From an uncultured Oceanospirillaceae bacterium (lineage in GTDB: Bacteria; Pseudomonadota; Gammaproteobacteria; Pseudomonadales; Balneatricaceae): a stretch of 37,484 nt of DNA. The DNA lies in the NCBI GenBank assembly GCA_913052465.1, contig CAJXEN010000004.1, positions 1-37,484 on the forward strand, written 5' to 3'. Position numbers and translations under genes: made by a program. Shown here in pieces: positions 27,223-36,359 of this stretch (positions are counted from its first letter, which is position 1; every line of letters begins with the position of its first letter). Under the pieces are notes generated by a model. That model was given only the letters and a program-made list of their open reading frames with translations. It did not search any database and was not told the DNA's origin.

Positions 27223-28605
27223 CTAAAAGAATCCAAGGGCAACGGCAAATAGTTGTTCAACATCACGAATCGCGTGTCTATCTGTTAAGAATAGAATGCA
27301 GTGGTCATCATTTTGGATGACGGTGTCATGGTGTGCAATCAGTACGTCTTCACCCCGAACAATGGCACCAAAACTTGTACCCTTGGGTAGGCGAATATCG
27401 GCTACGTTGCGGCCAACCACTTTGGAGGTCTTGCTATCCCCATGAGCCACAACTTCGATGGCTTCTGCAGCGCCACGCCTTAATGAGTGAACGTTAACAA
27501 TATCGCCTCGGCGTACATGGGTTAGTAGACTACTGATAGTCGTTTGTTGAGGAGAGATAGCGATATCGATAGTGCCATCTTCGATTAGGTCCACATAGGC
27601 TGGATTACTTATTAGGGTCATTACCGTGCGTACGCCTAGACGTTTAGCTAACATAGACGCCATGATATTGGCTTCGTCATCGTTAGTTAAGGCACAAAAA
27701 ACATCTGTGGACTCAATGTTTTCTTCAATTAAAAGCTCTTTATCCGAAGCGCTACCATGTAATACAACAACATCATTAAGACTGTCCGCTAGGTATTCAC
27801 AACGTTCTAACCCACGCTCAATTACCTTGACTCGGAAACGTTTACTTAAGTTTCGGGCTAGCCGAGCGCCAATGTTACCGCCACCTGCGATCATGATCCG
27901 CTTATAGGGTTTTTCTAACCTTCGAAGTTCGCTCATGACCTTACTAATATCAGCTTTAGCTGCGATAAAAAACACTTCATCATCAACGTGAATGTGGGTT
28001 TTTCCAGAAGGCACAATAGCTTTTTCGTTACGAAAAATAGCAGCAACACGCGAGTCGATACTAGGCATATGGCTACGTAAATCAGATACAGGTTTGCCTA
28101 CTAATGGGCCACCGTGGCATGCCGTTACGGCGACTAGCTGGACTTTACCTTTAGCAAAATCGAGTACTTGTAAAGCTGTGGGGTTTTCTATGAGTCGCTG
28201 AACATGAGCGGTCACTAACTTTTCGGGACTGATGATGACATCAATTGGAAAAGCTCTTGGCTCTTCTTTAAACAACGATTCGCGCTCTAATAAATACTGA
28301 TGTTCACGAATTCTGCTGATAATGGTGGTTGTGCCAAACATGGTTTTAGCAATTTGACAGGCTACCATGTTGACCTCGTCGCTGTTGGTTACTGCCACCA
28401 ACATATCAGCGTCTTCGGCACCAGCGCTCGCCAAGATATTCGGCAAAGAGGCATTGCCACGCACTGTACGGATATCAAGACGATCTTGTAAGTCTTTTAG
28501 GTGACCGGCATCTTGATCCACCACAGTCACATCATTGGCATCGTTGGCCAAGTTTTCAGCAAGGGTACGGCCAACCTGACCTGCACCAAGAATGATGATT
28601 TTCAT
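27223..28605 (-). CDS. trkA: Trk potassium uptake regulatory protein TrkA
   Basis: Cytoplasmic NAD-binding gating ring subunit (460 aa) with two tandem RCK modules. First Rossmann motif GAGQVGRTLAENL at 7-19 with the acidic VVDQD after beta-2; second GGGNIGARLARNL about 241-253. Each is followed by a TrkA-C domain (FRNEKAIVPSGKTHIHVDDEVFFIAA near 188-213 and GEDVLIAHHDTVIQNDDHCILFL near 419-442). Normal length. It lies between rsmB and trkH, as in many gammaproteobacteria; an 84-base gap separates it from rsmB, containing a possible TATTAT -10 but no good -35. Confidence 0.97.
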   Translation of the reverse strand: MKIIILGAGQVGRTLAENLANDANDVTVVDQDAGHLKDLQDRLDIRTVRGNASLPNILASAGAEDADMLVAVTNSDEVNMVACQIAKTMFGTTTIISRIREHQYLLERESLFKEEPRAFPIDVIISPEKLVTAHVQRLIENPTALQVLDFAKGKVQLVAVTACHGGPLVGKPVSDLRSHMPSIDSRVAAIFRNEKAIVPSGKTHIHVDDEVFFIAAKADISKVMSELRRLEKPYKRIMIAGGGNIGARLARNLSKRFRVKVIERGLERCEYLADSLNDVVVLHGSASDKELLIEENIESTDVFCALTNDDEANIMASMLAKRLGVRTVMTLISNPAYVDLIEDGTIDIAISPQQTTISSLLTHVRRGDIVNVHSLRRGAAEAIEVVAHGDSKTSKVVGRNVADIRLPKGTSFGAIVRGEDVLIAHHDTVIQNDDHCILFLTDRHAIRDVEQLFAVALGFF

Positions 28606-28689
28606 ACTAGAGCAAAATGCCTCAAGAGATACTTATGGCCACTATAATAGCAGAACAGATGCCAGAATCTACCACTATGAGCGCAACTT

Positions 28690-29985
28690 TTAGAGTGGTT
28701 TGTAGAGTTTAGCGTAGTAAAAACCATCGTGGCTTGTTGGGTTGGGCAGAAGCTGTCTACCGATATCAAGAGGTAAACCCCAGTCAGCTTTGATGGCACA
28801 GTGTTGAGCTTTTGGCTGCTGCTTCAAAAAGCGATTCACAAGGCGATCATTTTCTTGCCGTAATACTGAGCAAGTAGCGTAAAGTAAGTAGCCGCCTGGC
28901 TTCAACAAAGGCCAAAGATTAGTCAGCAGTTTTATCTGTAACTGAGCCAATGCCAAAATACTTTTATTGGTACGTAAAATTTTGATATCAGGATTACGGC
29001 GGATAACGCCTGTGGCAGAGCAGGGCGCATCAAGGAGTATGCGGTCAAAACTTTTGCCATCCCACCATTGATCTGGTTCGCTAGCGTCAGCACAGATGAT
29101 TTGTGCCTGCAAGTCCATCCGGAAGAGGTTATCTTTCATGCGCCCGATTCGTCGTTCTTCTAGCTCAACGGCGACAACACTTACATCTTCGGCTTCTAGT
29201 AAGTGGCAGGTTTTTCCACCAGGTGCAGCACATGCGTCCAATACATGGTGTCCTGGCTCTAGTTCTAACAATTGCGCACACAGTTGTGGCGCTTCATCTT
29301 GCACACTGAACCAGCCTTCTTCAAAGCCTGGTAATTGGATTACATCACTGGCTTTAACCAGCTGCACGCCAACATGGCTATGTTGGCAAGCATTAGCAAG
29401 ATGACCAGCCTCGGTTAAAGCTGCCATGAAGTCCTCACGATTAATTTTACGCGTATTAACGCGCAATGTGAGGGCTCCTTGTGGATCGTTAGCAGCTAAA
29501 ATTTGCTGCCAATGATCAGGCCAGTGGTTACTGAGTTTTGAAATCAGCCACTGTGGGTGATTATACCGATAGGCATCGTGCTCGTTGAGCACGTCGGCTA
29601 AGTCTTCGCCACCACGGATGTAAGATCTTAATACGCCATTAACCAACTTGTCTGCCCAGCGTTTGCCACTAGCTTTAGTGGCCTGCACCGTCGCATCTAC
29701 AGCAGCGTAGTCTGGCGTACGCATAGCTTTTATTTGGTATAAACCCATAAGGATGAGGGCATAAATGTCCTGATCTTGGGCTTTCATGGGCTTATTTAAT
29801 AATTGATCTGCAATCAGTTCTAGTTGTGGGAAATGCCTACAGGTGCCATAACACAACTGTTGAATGAGGGCTCGGTCACCGTGTTCGGCTGCCTCTAGGG
29901 CTTTGGGCAAACTAGAAGCTAAAGAACCTTGGTGGCACAGCACAGAAGTAAGAGCTTGGGCTGCTAATAAGCGTGGGTTTGCCAT
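28690..29985 (-). CDS. rsmB: 16S rRNA (cytosine967-C5)-methyltransferase RsmB
   Basis: Methylates C967 of 16S rRNA (431 aa). N-terminal NusB-like RNA-binding domain about 1-140 (DRALIQQLCYGTCRHF, ALILMGLYQIKAMRTPDYAAVDATV), then the SAM domain: DACAAPGGKT at 250-259, DRILLDAPCSATGVIRRNPDIK with C322, and LLYATCS with catalytic C372. Both cysteines of the m5C mechanism are present. The ATG lies two bases beyond the fmt stop. Part of def-fmt-rsmB, the usual arrangement. Confidence 0.96.
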   Translation of the reverse strand: MANPRLLAAQALTSVLCHQGSLASSLPKALEAAEHGDRALIQQLCYGTCRHFPQLELIADQLLNKPMKAQDQDIYALILMGLYQIKAMRTPDYAAVDATVQATKASGKRWADKLVNGVLRSYIRGGEDLADVLNEHDAYRYNHPQWLISKLSNHWPDHWQQILAANDPQGALTLRVNTRKINREDFMAALTEAGHLANACQHSHVGVQLVKASDVIQLPGFEEGWFSVQDEAPQLCAQLLELEPGHHVLDACAAPGGKTCHLLEAEDVSVVAVELEERRIGRMKDNLFRMDLQAQIICADASEPDQWWDGKSFDRILLDAPCSATGVIRRNPDIKILRTNKSILALAQLQIKLLTNLWPLLKPGGYLLYATCSVLRQENDRLVNRFLKQQPKAQHCAIKADWGLPLDIGRQLLPNPTSHDGFYYAKLYKPL

Positions 29986-29987
29986 GG

Positions 29988-30953
29988 TTAGTTTTCCACC
30001 TTAAGGCTGGTGAAGGCTTCACCAACTATCATTTTTTGTTTTAGGTTCATGAGCTCACTTTGACTTAGGGTTTTGCCACCGGGCCACTGCAATTGGGTGA
30101 TTTTAAGGTGGCCTTTACCGCAAGCTACCTCTAAGCCTGTTTTATCCAGAGCCACTAAAGTGCCTGCAGGGTGCACACCAGAAGCTTCTATTTCGTGAGC
30201 CATCCAGATGCGTAGCTGATTATCTCTCCAATCGCTATACGCGACAGGCCATGGGTTAAGGCCACGAACTTGTGAGCTGATTTGCTGGGCACTTTGGTGC
30301 CAATCTATAGCACCTTCTATTTTGGTTAGCTTGGCTGCATAGTTAGCTTGGCTGTGGTCTTGAGCTTGCGCACTGACAATAGCACCTTGTAGGCTATCTA
30401 AAGTGTCTACAAGGCTATGACAGCCCAGCACTGCCAGCTTTTCATACAAACTAGCGCTAGTGTCGATTGGTGTCACAGGGATCTGTGCTTTAAGCAGCAT
30501 AGGACCAGTATCTAGGCCTGCCTCCATTTGCATTATAGTGACGCCAGAGACGGCATCTCCCGCCAATATTGCCCGTTGAATAGGTGCAGCACCGCGCCAA
30601 CGGGGTAATAACGAGCCGTGTACATTAATGCAACCTAAACGAGGGGTGTCTAAAACTATTTGAGGCAGTAACAAACCGTAAGCCACCACGACCATGATGT
30701 CGGCGTCGTAGCTTGCCAACACTTTTTGAGCCTCTGCATCTTTTAAGTTTAAAGGTTGCTGTACTTCAATAGCGTGTTCAATGGCGAGTGCTTTAACAGG
30801 GCTTGCAGTAAGTTTGCGGCCACGCCCCGCAGGTCGGTCGGGCTGGCTGTAAACAGCCACTACCTTGTGTGGACTATCAAGCAATGCTTGTAAGTGCAGA
30901 GCTGCAAAATCTGGAGTACCTGCAAAAATAACTTTTAAGCCCTCTTGGCTCAC
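29988..30953 (-). CDS. fmt: Methionyl-tRNA formyltransferase
   Basis: Transfers a formyl group from 10-formyl-THF to initiator Met-tRNA (321 aa). Family core: [19 protein letters not shown] at the N-terminus, [21 protein letters not shown] with catalytic N110 and H112, and D148 in [10 protein letters not shown]; the C-terminal domain (from about 210) binds tRNA. Start is GTG at 30951-30953, overlapping the def stop by GTGA, giving translational coupling of the two enzymes that add and remove formyl groups. Confidence 0.97.
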   Translation of the reverse strand: MSQEGLKVIFAGTPDFAALHLQALLDSPHKVVAVYSQPDRPAGRGRKLTASPVKALAIEHAIEVQQPLNLKDAEAQKVLASYDADIMVVVAYGLLLPQIVLDTPRLGCINVHGSLLPRWRGAAPIQRAILAGDAVSGVTIMQMEAGLDTGPMLLKAQIPVTPIDTSASLYEKLAVLGCHSLVDTLDSLQGAIVSAQAQDHSQANYAAKLTKIEGAIDWHQSAQQISSQVRGLNPWPVAYSDWRDNQLRIWMAHEIEASGVHPAGTLVALDKTGLEVACGKGHLKITQLQWPGGKTLSQSELMNLKQKMIVGEAFTSLKVEN

Positions 30954-31507
30954 GCTTGGGTTGCCGCTTGAGCCTTGGCTTTGGCTTCGTATAGAGCATC
31001 TTTTTCATCATCACGGTGCTTTTTTTCAAGCTTTTTACGGATGCGCTCACGCTTAAGTCGCGAAAGGTAATCTACAAATAACTTACCATTAAGGTGGTCT
31101 AGTTCGTGTTGGATACACACTGCAAACAAACCTTCTGCCTGTTCAAAAATGATTTCGCCATTTTCATCAAGTGCGCTGAGTTGGATTTTGCTATAGCGTG
31201 CAACATCATCGTAAAACTCTGGTACTGACAGGCAACCTTCTTGGTAACTTTGTATTTCTTCAGTCGATGGTTCCCAGGTCGGATTAATGAGCACCCGAGG
31301 GTCATCACCATCATCGCTTACATCGATCACTACCAGGCGCTGATGTACATTTACTTGTGATGCAGCTAAACCGATGCCCGGGGCATTGTACATAGTTTCA
31401 AGCATGTCTTTAGCAAGTTGGCGAGTGTCGTCGGTAATTTGCCCAACATTTACCGCAACTTTGCGCAAACGTGGGTCTGGAAATTCTAAAATAGGTAATA
31501 ATGCCAT
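30950..31507 (-). CDS. def: Peptide deformylase
   Basis: Metal-dependent hydrolase (185 aa from this start) that removes the formyl group from nascent proteins. The three signature motifs are present: GIGLAASQ at 44-51, EGCLS at 90-94 with the metal-ligand cysteine, and QHELDHL at 133-139 with the HExxH histidines. I chose the ATG at 31505-31507 because it gives the family N-terminus [15 protein letters not shown]; an 11-residue GTG extension (to 31540) is unsupported. The C-terminal 30 residues are charged and alanine rich ([19 protein letters not shown]), slightly longer than E. coli Def. First gene of def-fmt-rsmB; divergent from dprA. Confidence 0.96.
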   Translation of the reverse strand: MALLPILEFPDPRLRKVAVNVGQITDDTRQLAKDMLETMYNAPGIGLAASQVNVHQRLVVIDVSDDGDDPRVLINPTWEPSTEEIQSYQEGCLSVPEFYDDVARYSKIQLSALDENGEIIFEQAEGLFAVCIQHELDHLNGKLFVDYLSRLKRERIRKKLEKKHRDDEKDALYEAKAKAQAATQA

Positions 31508-31554
31508 GGGATTCAGTGTTCTTAGGGTCTGGCGTAACACGCTATGACAGCTAC

Positions 31555-31591
31555 TTACGCAAAAATGAATTTATTCACTAGAATTATACCA
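31555..31591. promoter_or_regulatory. Overlapping divergent promoters for def (minus) and dprA (plus)
   Basis: Minus strand: TATAAT (31583-31588) preceded by TGG (31589-31591), an extended -10, directed at def. Plus strand: TTACGC (31555-31560) and TAGAAT (31579-31584) with 18 bases between, directed at dprA. The two -10 boxes overlap, so the promoters could compete. If the dprA promoter is real, its translation must start at 31613 or 31619. Confidence 0.4.
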
Positions 31592-31612
31592 CTATCTGCC
31601 TTTAGTAATGGA

Positions 31613-32734
31613 ATGATTATGGATGATCATCATTTAGCTTGGCTTGCGCTGAGTGAACTCAATTTAACTTTTAAACAAAGTTCTGTTCTGGCCGCACTTT
31701 ATGGTCATGGATCAACCATTCTAGAGCAACAGTCTTCGGCACAGGTGGCGTCAGTTTTGAACCATACGCAGCTCAGACTCCTAGCCACCTTAACATTAAA
31801 CCCGTTACACACTAGTCTAGCTTGGCAATTACAATGGGCACAGCGCCATCACGCCTCATTGTTATTATATGACGATTTGAACTACCCCGATGCTTTAAAG
31901 TTAATCCACTACCCGCCAGCATTTTTATGGCTTCAAGGCCGTTCGATCTTGCTTAATGAGCCCAGTATTGCCATGGTGGGTGCTCGTAAAGCTACAACCA
32001 ATGGCATGTTATTAGCCAAAACCTTTGCTGGCAGCCTAGGGTCAAGTGGCTTGACCATTGTTAGTGGCCTGGCTTTAGGCATTGACGGTGCTTGTCATCA
32101 AGGGGCTCTAGATGCACAAGCGGATACTATTGCAGTACTTGGATCAGGACTAGGCCAAATATATCCTACCAAACATCAGCCATTGGCTCATCGTATTATC
32201 GCTGGTGGAGGGTTGCTAGTGTCACCTTGGCCGCTTATGGCCAAACCTTTAGCGTACAGGTTCCCCGAGCGTAATCGTATTATAAGTGGATTAAGTATGG
32301 GAGTCTTAGTAGTTGAGGCTGCACTGCGAAGTGGCTCCCTGATAACCGCTAAAACTGCTCTGGAACAAGGCCGAGAAGTATTTGCGGTACCTTCTAGTGT
32401 TCATAATCTTCAGGCCCAAGGCTGTCATCAACTCATACGGGATGGTGCCATTTTAGTGGATCAGCCGCAGCAAATTTTAGCAGAACTAGCACCTCAACTA
32501 AAGCCGTTGGTAGAGCGCTATCAATCCCAAGACCCTAGACAAAATCAAGAATTAGTAGATATTGAGGAAGAATTACAAATATTGCTGCGACTTTTTGGAT
32601 ATGATCCGGTGCCTGTTGATATACTCTGTACACAGTTGGCTGCGCCATATAACGTTGTTGCAGCCCAATTGGTAGAATTGGAGCTACTTGGCCTTTTGAG
32701 ACTTACAGCCGGCGGTTATGAGAAAGTGCTGTAG
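31613..32734 (+). CDS. dprA: DNA-processing protein DprA (Smf)
   Basis: Binds incoming single-stranded DNA and loads RecA during natural transformation (373 aa from this start). Rossmann-like DprA domain: MVGARKATTNGMLLAKTFAG, VSGLALGIDGACHQGALD, TIAVLGSGLGQIYPTKH, FPERNRIISGLSMGVLVVEAALRSGSLITAKTALEQGREVFAVPSS, all in order. N-terminal SAM-like helical part and C-terminal winged-helix (about 320-373). I chose ATG 31613-31615 because the protein then starts MIMDDHHLAWLALSEL, as is usual; ATG codons at 31544 and 31565 are in frame but lack ribosome sites and fall within or upstream of the proposed promoter. First gene of dprA-tsaC-hemF-aroE. Confidence 0.93.
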   Translation: MIMDDHHLAWLALSELNLTFKQSSVLAALYGHGSTILEQQSSAQVASVLNHTQLRLLATLTLNPLHTSLAWQLQWAQRHHASLLLYDDLNYPDALKLIHYPPAFLWLQGRSILLNEPSIAMVGARKATTNGMLLAKTFAGSLGSSGLTIVSGLALGIDGACHQGALDAQADTIAVLGSGLGQIYPTKHQPLAHRIIAGGGLLVSPWPLMAKPLAYRFPERNRIISGLSMGVLVVEAALRSGSLITAKTALEQGREVFAVPSSVHNLQAQGCHQLIRDGAILVDQPQQILAELAPQLKPLVERYQSQDPRQNQELVDIEEELQILLRLFGYDPVPVDILCTQLAAPYNVVAAQLVELELLGLLRLTAGGYEKVL

Positions 32735-32784
32735 TAATAGCATAATACAGTAGGCGAATGACTTAGGAGCTATTAGGAACTATT

Positions 32785-33351
32785 ATGAAACCCAGTGATT
32801 GGCATTTAACATGCGCCATCCAAGCCTTAACGACAGGGGGCATCATAGCCTATCCCACAGAGGCTGTTTGGGGTTTAGGTTGTGATCCATGGAATGTGCT
32901 GGCTGTGGATAAAATACTTGAACTAAAACAACGCCCTATGTACAAAGGTTTGATATTGGTTGCATCCCAATGGAGTCAGTTTGAACCTTTGACTGCAGCC
33001 CTAACGAAGCAACAAATTGAGCAGCTTAACGCCTCGTGGCCAGGGCCAAATACCTGGTTAATACCAGACCCACAAGACTGGGTACCACTATGGATTAAGG
33101 GCCAGCATACAAGTGTTGCTTTGCGTGTTTCGGCCCATCCGTTAGTGGCTGCTTTATGTGATCACTTTAATGGGCCTATAGTGTCCACATCTGCTAATTT
33201 AGCAGGTTGCGAACCAGCTAGAAGCCGCTCGCAAATAGATCTGACTTTTGGTGATCAACTTGATTATGTAATTGATGGTGAGTTAGGTCAGAACAAACAA
33301 CCAAGCCAAGTGAAAGATTTAGTGTCTGGCCAAATCATTCGGCCAGCGTAA
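32785..33351 (+). CDS. tsaC: L-threonylcarbamoyladenylate synthase TsaC (YrdC/Sua5 family)
   Basis: Makes threonylcarbamoyl-AMP from Thr, bicarbonate and ATP for the tRNA t6A37 modification (188 aa, the short TsaC form without the Sua5 domain). Motifs: [18 protein letters not shown] at 20-37, [17 protein letters not shown] near 45-61, [16 protein letters not shown] near 110 and [12 protein letters not shown] near 129-140. A GGAAC element precedes the ATG by 6 bases. Coupled in the usual dprA-tsaC-hemF order. The coding sequence contains a perfect DnaA box (minus TTATCCACA at 32904-32912), probably incidental. Confidence 0.95.
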   Translation: MKPSDWHLTCAIQALTTGGIIAYPTEAVWGLGCDPWNVLAVDKILELKQRPMYKGLILVASQWSQFEPLTAALTKQQIEQLNASWPGPNTWLIPDPQDWVPLWIKGQHTSVALRVSAHPLVAALCDHFNGPIVSTSANLAGCEPARSRSQIDLTFGDQLDYVIDGELGQNKQPSQVKDLVSGQIIRPA

Positions 33352-33373
33352 ATTAATATTTAAGGAATTCTTA

Positions 33374-34285
33374 GTGTCCAACGTTGATATTAACGCAGTA
33401 AAAACATACCTTCTTGGCCTGCAGCAAACCATATGTGATGCCTTGCAAGAGTTAGATGGCGGTGCACAATTCATCGCTGATCAATGGCAACGTGAAGCGG
33501 GTGGTGGTGGCATTAGCCGCGTATTGTCAGGGGGCAGTGTGATAGAAAAGGGAGGAGTGAACTTTTCCCACGTTATGGGTCAATCCATGCCTGCGTCGGC
33601 CACGGCTCATCGCCCAGAGCTAGCAGGGCGTAGTTTTCAGGCTATGGGGGTCTCATTAGTCATCCATCCTAGAAACCCGTATGTGCCTACATCTCACGCC
33701 AATGTTAGGTTTTTTGTTGCAGAAAAACCAGGTGAAGACCCTGTGTGGTGGTTCGGTGGTGGATATGACCTTACGCCATATTATGGTAACCAAGAAGACT
33801 GCCATCATTGGCATGCTACTGCCAAAGCCGCCTGTGATCCCTTTGGTAGCGACCTTTATCCCAGATTAAAAAGCTGGTGTGATGAGTATTTTTATATCCC
33901 TCACCGTGAAGAAGCTCGAGGTGTGGGTGGACTATTCTTTGATGACTTAAATGATCCAGATTTTGATACTGCGTTTGCTATTATGCAAAGTGTTGGTGAT
34001 AGCTACCTGAAGGCATATGGCCCAATTATTGAAGGTCGCAAAGATATGGCATATGGTGAGCGTCAACGGGATTTCCAGTTGCACCGTCGTGGCCGTTATG
34101 TGGAATTTAATTTGGTGTATGACCGAGGCACCTTGTTTGGTTTGCAGACTGGGGGGCGAACGGAATCTATTTTGATGTCACTACCAAGTGAAGTGCGCTG
34201 GAGCTACGATTATCAAATTGATGAAAATTCAGAAGAAGCCATACTGGGGCGGGATTATTTACCTGCCAAAGATTGGCTGGAGTAA
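33374..34285 (+). CDS. hemF: Oxygen-dependent coproporphyrinogen III oxidase
   Basis: Aerobic oxidative decarboxylation of coproporphyrinogen III to protoporphyrinogen IX in heme synthesis (303 aa, normal length). Diagnostic stretches: [24 protein letters not shown] near 44-67, HANVRFF at 108-114 (conserved H, N and R), [14 protein letters not shown] near 125-138, GVGGLFFDD and [32 protein letters not shown]. Start is GTG at 33374-33376 with AAGGAA ten bases upstream. Suggests aerobic metabolism. aroE follows after 4 bases. Confidence 0.98.
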   Translation: MSNVDINAVKTYLLGLQQTICDALQELDGGAQFIADQWQREAGGGGISRVLSGGSVIEKGGVNFSHVMGQSMPASATAHRPELAGRSFQAMGVSLVIHPRNPYVPTSHANVRFFVAEKPGEDPVWWFGGGYDLTPYYGNQEDCHHWHATAKAACDPFGSDLYPRLKSWCDEYFYIPHREEARGVGGLFFDDLNDPDFDTAFAIMQSVGDSYLKAYGPIIEGRKDMAYGERQRDFQLHRRGRYVEFNLVYDRGTLFGLQTGGRTESILMSLPSEVRWSYDYQIDENSEEAILGRDYLPAKDWLE

Positions 34286-34289
34286 CCCC

Positions 34290-35153
34290 GTGGTTTTAGA
34301 TACAGCAGTAGGGCAGAGTTTAGATAAGAACATAGACCAGTATCGTGTTTTTGGTAATCCTATCCATCAAAGTAAATCCCCTAACATTCACAAAGCATTT
34401 GCGCATGCCACCAACCAAAATATCAACTATCAAACACAGCTGGTGGCAGTAGATGAGTTTGAGCACAGTGTTAAGGCATTCTTTACAGCTGGTGGCAAAG
34501 GATTAAATATCACAGTACCTTTTAAGCAGCGGGCTTTTGCTATGGCGCAAGTAGTAAGCCCCGCTGCGCAAAAAGCAGAAGCAGCCAACACTCTATACTT
34601 AAATGAACAAGGGCAGCTAGTGGCTGATAATACCGATGGCATGGGTCTAGTACGGGATATATGTCACAATCTTAACGGCCAATTAAGCGCTAAACGAATT
34701 TTAGTATTAGGGGCAGGTGGGGCGGTTAGGGGGGTATTACAGCCAATACTAGCGCAGTTACCAAAACAGGTGGTCATAGCCAACCGAACCTTTAGTAAAG
34801 CTAAATCTTTGGCTGTTTCATTTACACACTTAGGTGCTATTGAAGCCTTACCTATGGATCAACTAAAAGGCCCATTCGACTGGATAATCAATGGTACCTC
34901 TGCCAGCCTTGCTGGAGATCTTCCCCCATTGCTGGATGGTTTGCTCACTAGTAATAGCCGCTGTTACGATATGATGTACTCCGCCCAAACGACCGTATTC
35001 AATACATGGGCCTTAAGGCAAGGGGCAGCCTGTGCCGATGATGGTTTGGGTATGCTAGTGGAACAAGCGGCTCAGTCCTTTGGTTTATGGCGCGGTATTT
35101 TGCCGCCGACGGCCGTTGTATTATCGGCTTTAAGAAGTGAGTTGAAGGCCTAA
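34290..35153 (+). CDS. aroE: Shikimate dehydrogenase (NADP+)
   Basis: Reduces 3-dehydroshikimate to shikimate (287 aa). Substrate site SKSP at 28-31 after YRVFGNPIHQ, ITVPFKQRAF with the catalytic lysine, DNTDGMGLVRD with the catalytic aspartate, the NADP site VLGAGGAVRGVL and the ANRTFSKAK phosphate-binding segment. I use GTG 34290-34292, because GGAG lies 7 bases upstream and the residues before it (reading back through hemF in another frame) do not belong to the family. The N-terminus is still about 15 residues longer than in E. coli. Its stop overlaps the next ATG by one base. Confidence 0.95.
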   Translation: MVLDTAVGQSLDKNIDQYRVFGNPIHQSKSPNIHKAFAHATNQNINYQTQLVAVDEFEHSVKAFFTAGGKGLNITVPFKQRAFAMAQVVSPAAQKAEAANTLYLNEQGQLVADNTDGMGLVRDICHNLNGQLSAKRILVLGAGGAVRGVLQPILAQLPKQVVIANRTFSKAKSLAVSFTHLGAIEALPMDQLKGPFDWIINGTSASLAGDLPPLLDGLLTSNSRCYDMMYSAQTTVFNTWALRQGAACADDGLGMLVEQAAQSFGLWRGILPPTAVVLSALRSELKA

Positions 35154-35632
35154 TGTATAAAGGTAATGGTGAGGGTGTGGGAGGACTGAACGGAAAGTGC
35201 CTTTGCGCAGCCGTTGAATTTGAAGTCTTGGGTCGATTACCAAACCTTTACCATTGCTACTGCTCCTTGTGCCAGAAGCAAACGGGTGGTTCCCACAACA
35301 CAGCCACGCTGGTCAATGACAATCAATTCAAGTGGCTTAAAGGAGAAGAGTATATTGCCACCTTTACCAAAGCAACAGGCTTCAGCGCCCATAGTTGCAG
35401 ACACTGTGGCTGCCCTGTACCCAATAACTTGAAAGGCACTGGTAAATACTGGATTCCCGTTGGTCTATTAGACCGTTCCATGGTGACTAAAGAACCCTGT
35501 AAAGACGCACCCAAAGTTGTGTTACACATGCACCTAGATTCTAGAGCGCCTTGGCAACCTATGCCAGAACAGGGCCATCAATTTGGCGCCATGCCAGATT
35601 TAATAACCATCTGCAGCTTGCTGGAGCCTTAA
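35153..35632 (+). CDS. GFA/CENP-V family zinc protein
   Basis: Member of the GFA (glutathione-dependent formaldehyde-activating enzyme)/CENP-V fold family (159 aa). Cysteines that bind zinc in this family are all present: GKCLC (C16, C18), CYCSLC (C35, C37, C40) and SCRHCGCP (C82, C85, C87), along with GSHNTATLV after the second cluster. Most members have no proven function; the family name does not prove formaldehyde metabolism. It overlaps aroE by one base and precedes the racemase-family gene by 3 bases, so it belongs to the dprA-aroE operon. Confidence 0.88.
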   Translation: MYKGNGEGVGGLNGKCLCAAVEFEVLGRLPNLYHCYCSLCQKQTGGSHNTATLVNDNQFKWLKGEEYIATFTKATGFSAHSCRHCGCPVPNNLKGTGKYWIPVGLLDRSMVTKEPCKDAPKVVLHMHLDSRAPWQPMPEQGHQFGAMPDLITICSLLEP

Positions 35633-35635
35633 ACT

Positions 35636-36328
35636 ATGAAAACGATTGGTCTTATCGGCGGAATGAGCTGGGAATCCACCAGCCTGTATTACAGTGCGAT
35701 TAACCAAGGTGTTAAGAACTCCTTGGGTGGCTTGCACAGTGCAAAAATATGCTTATATAGCGTTGATTTTCATGAAATAGAAAAATTGCAGCATCAAGGA
35801 AGTTGGCGGCAAACTGCACATATTTTGGCTAAGGCGGCGCAAGCGGTTGAAGCTGGTGGAGCAGATGTGTTTTTGATTTGTACTAACACCATGCATAAAG
35901 TGGCGGAGGAGATACAAGTGGCAGTCAATATCCCCATGATACATATTGCAGACGCCACTGCTAGGGTGTTATTGGCAAACGGTATGACAAAGGTAGGTTT
36001 GCTGGGAACAGCATTCACCATGCAAGAAGACTTTTACAAAGGCAGGTTGAGCCAAGAATTTGGTCTAGAGGTTGTTGTACCTAATGCTGAACAGCAGGTC
36101 ATGGTGCACGAGGTGATTTACCAAGAGCTGTGCCTGGGTGAAATTAACTTAGACTCTAAACAGAAGTATGTAGATGTTATACAAGACTTGTATAACCAAG
36201 GCGCTCAGGCAGTGATTTTAGGGTGCACCGAGATCACTTTGCTGGTGCAGCAAAAAGATACCCCAGTACCGCTTTATGACACTACAGCCATTCACGCCCA
36301 AAGCGCAGTGGCCGCAGCATTAGGCTAA
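35636..36328 (+). CDS. Aspartate/glutamate racemase family protein
   Basis: Cofactor-independent amino acid racemase family (230 aa). It begins MKTIGLIGGMSWESTSLYY, the N-terminus of aspartate racemases, and has both catalytic-position cysteines: C82 in LICTNTMHK and C197 in ILGCTEITLL. SVDFHEIEKLQ near 42-52 is also typical of the YgeA/RacX type. Substrate is not certain: aspartate, glutamate or broad specificity are possible. Last gene of the dprA-led operon. A 5-bp stem GCTAG/CTAGC lies just beyond its stop but has no T-run, so I do not call a terminator. Confidence 0.88.
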   Translation: MKTIGLIGGMSWESTSLYYSAINQGVKNSLGGLHSAKICLYSVDFHEIEKLQHQGSWRQTAHILAKAAQAVEAGGADVFLICTNTMHKVAEEIQVAVNIPMIHIADATARVLLANGMTKVGLLGTAFTMQEDFYKGRLSQEFGLEVVVPNAEQQVMVHEVIYQELCLGEINLDSKQKYVDVIQDLYNQGAQAVILGCTEITLLVQQKDTPVPLYDTTAIHAQSAVAAALG

Positions 36329-36359
36329 AGCTAGATTAAAACCTAGCACTATAAGTTTG

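Noticed and set aside
30950-31540. Longer def reading from a GTG at 31540
   Set aside because: The 11 extra residues do not fit the deformylase family, whose N-terminus matches the ATG at 31507.
31544-31612. Upstream dprA starts at 31544 and 31565
   Set aside because: No ribosome binding site, extra residues absent from the family, and they lie in or before the likely promoter.
32904-32912. Perfect DnaA box inside tsaC
   Set aside because: Within codons for a normal protein stretch (AVDKI), isolated; likely chance.
34188-34289. Longer aroE reading starting inside hemF
   Set aside because: The extra 34 residues are hemF sequence read in another frame; a GTG with GGAG at 34290 is far better.
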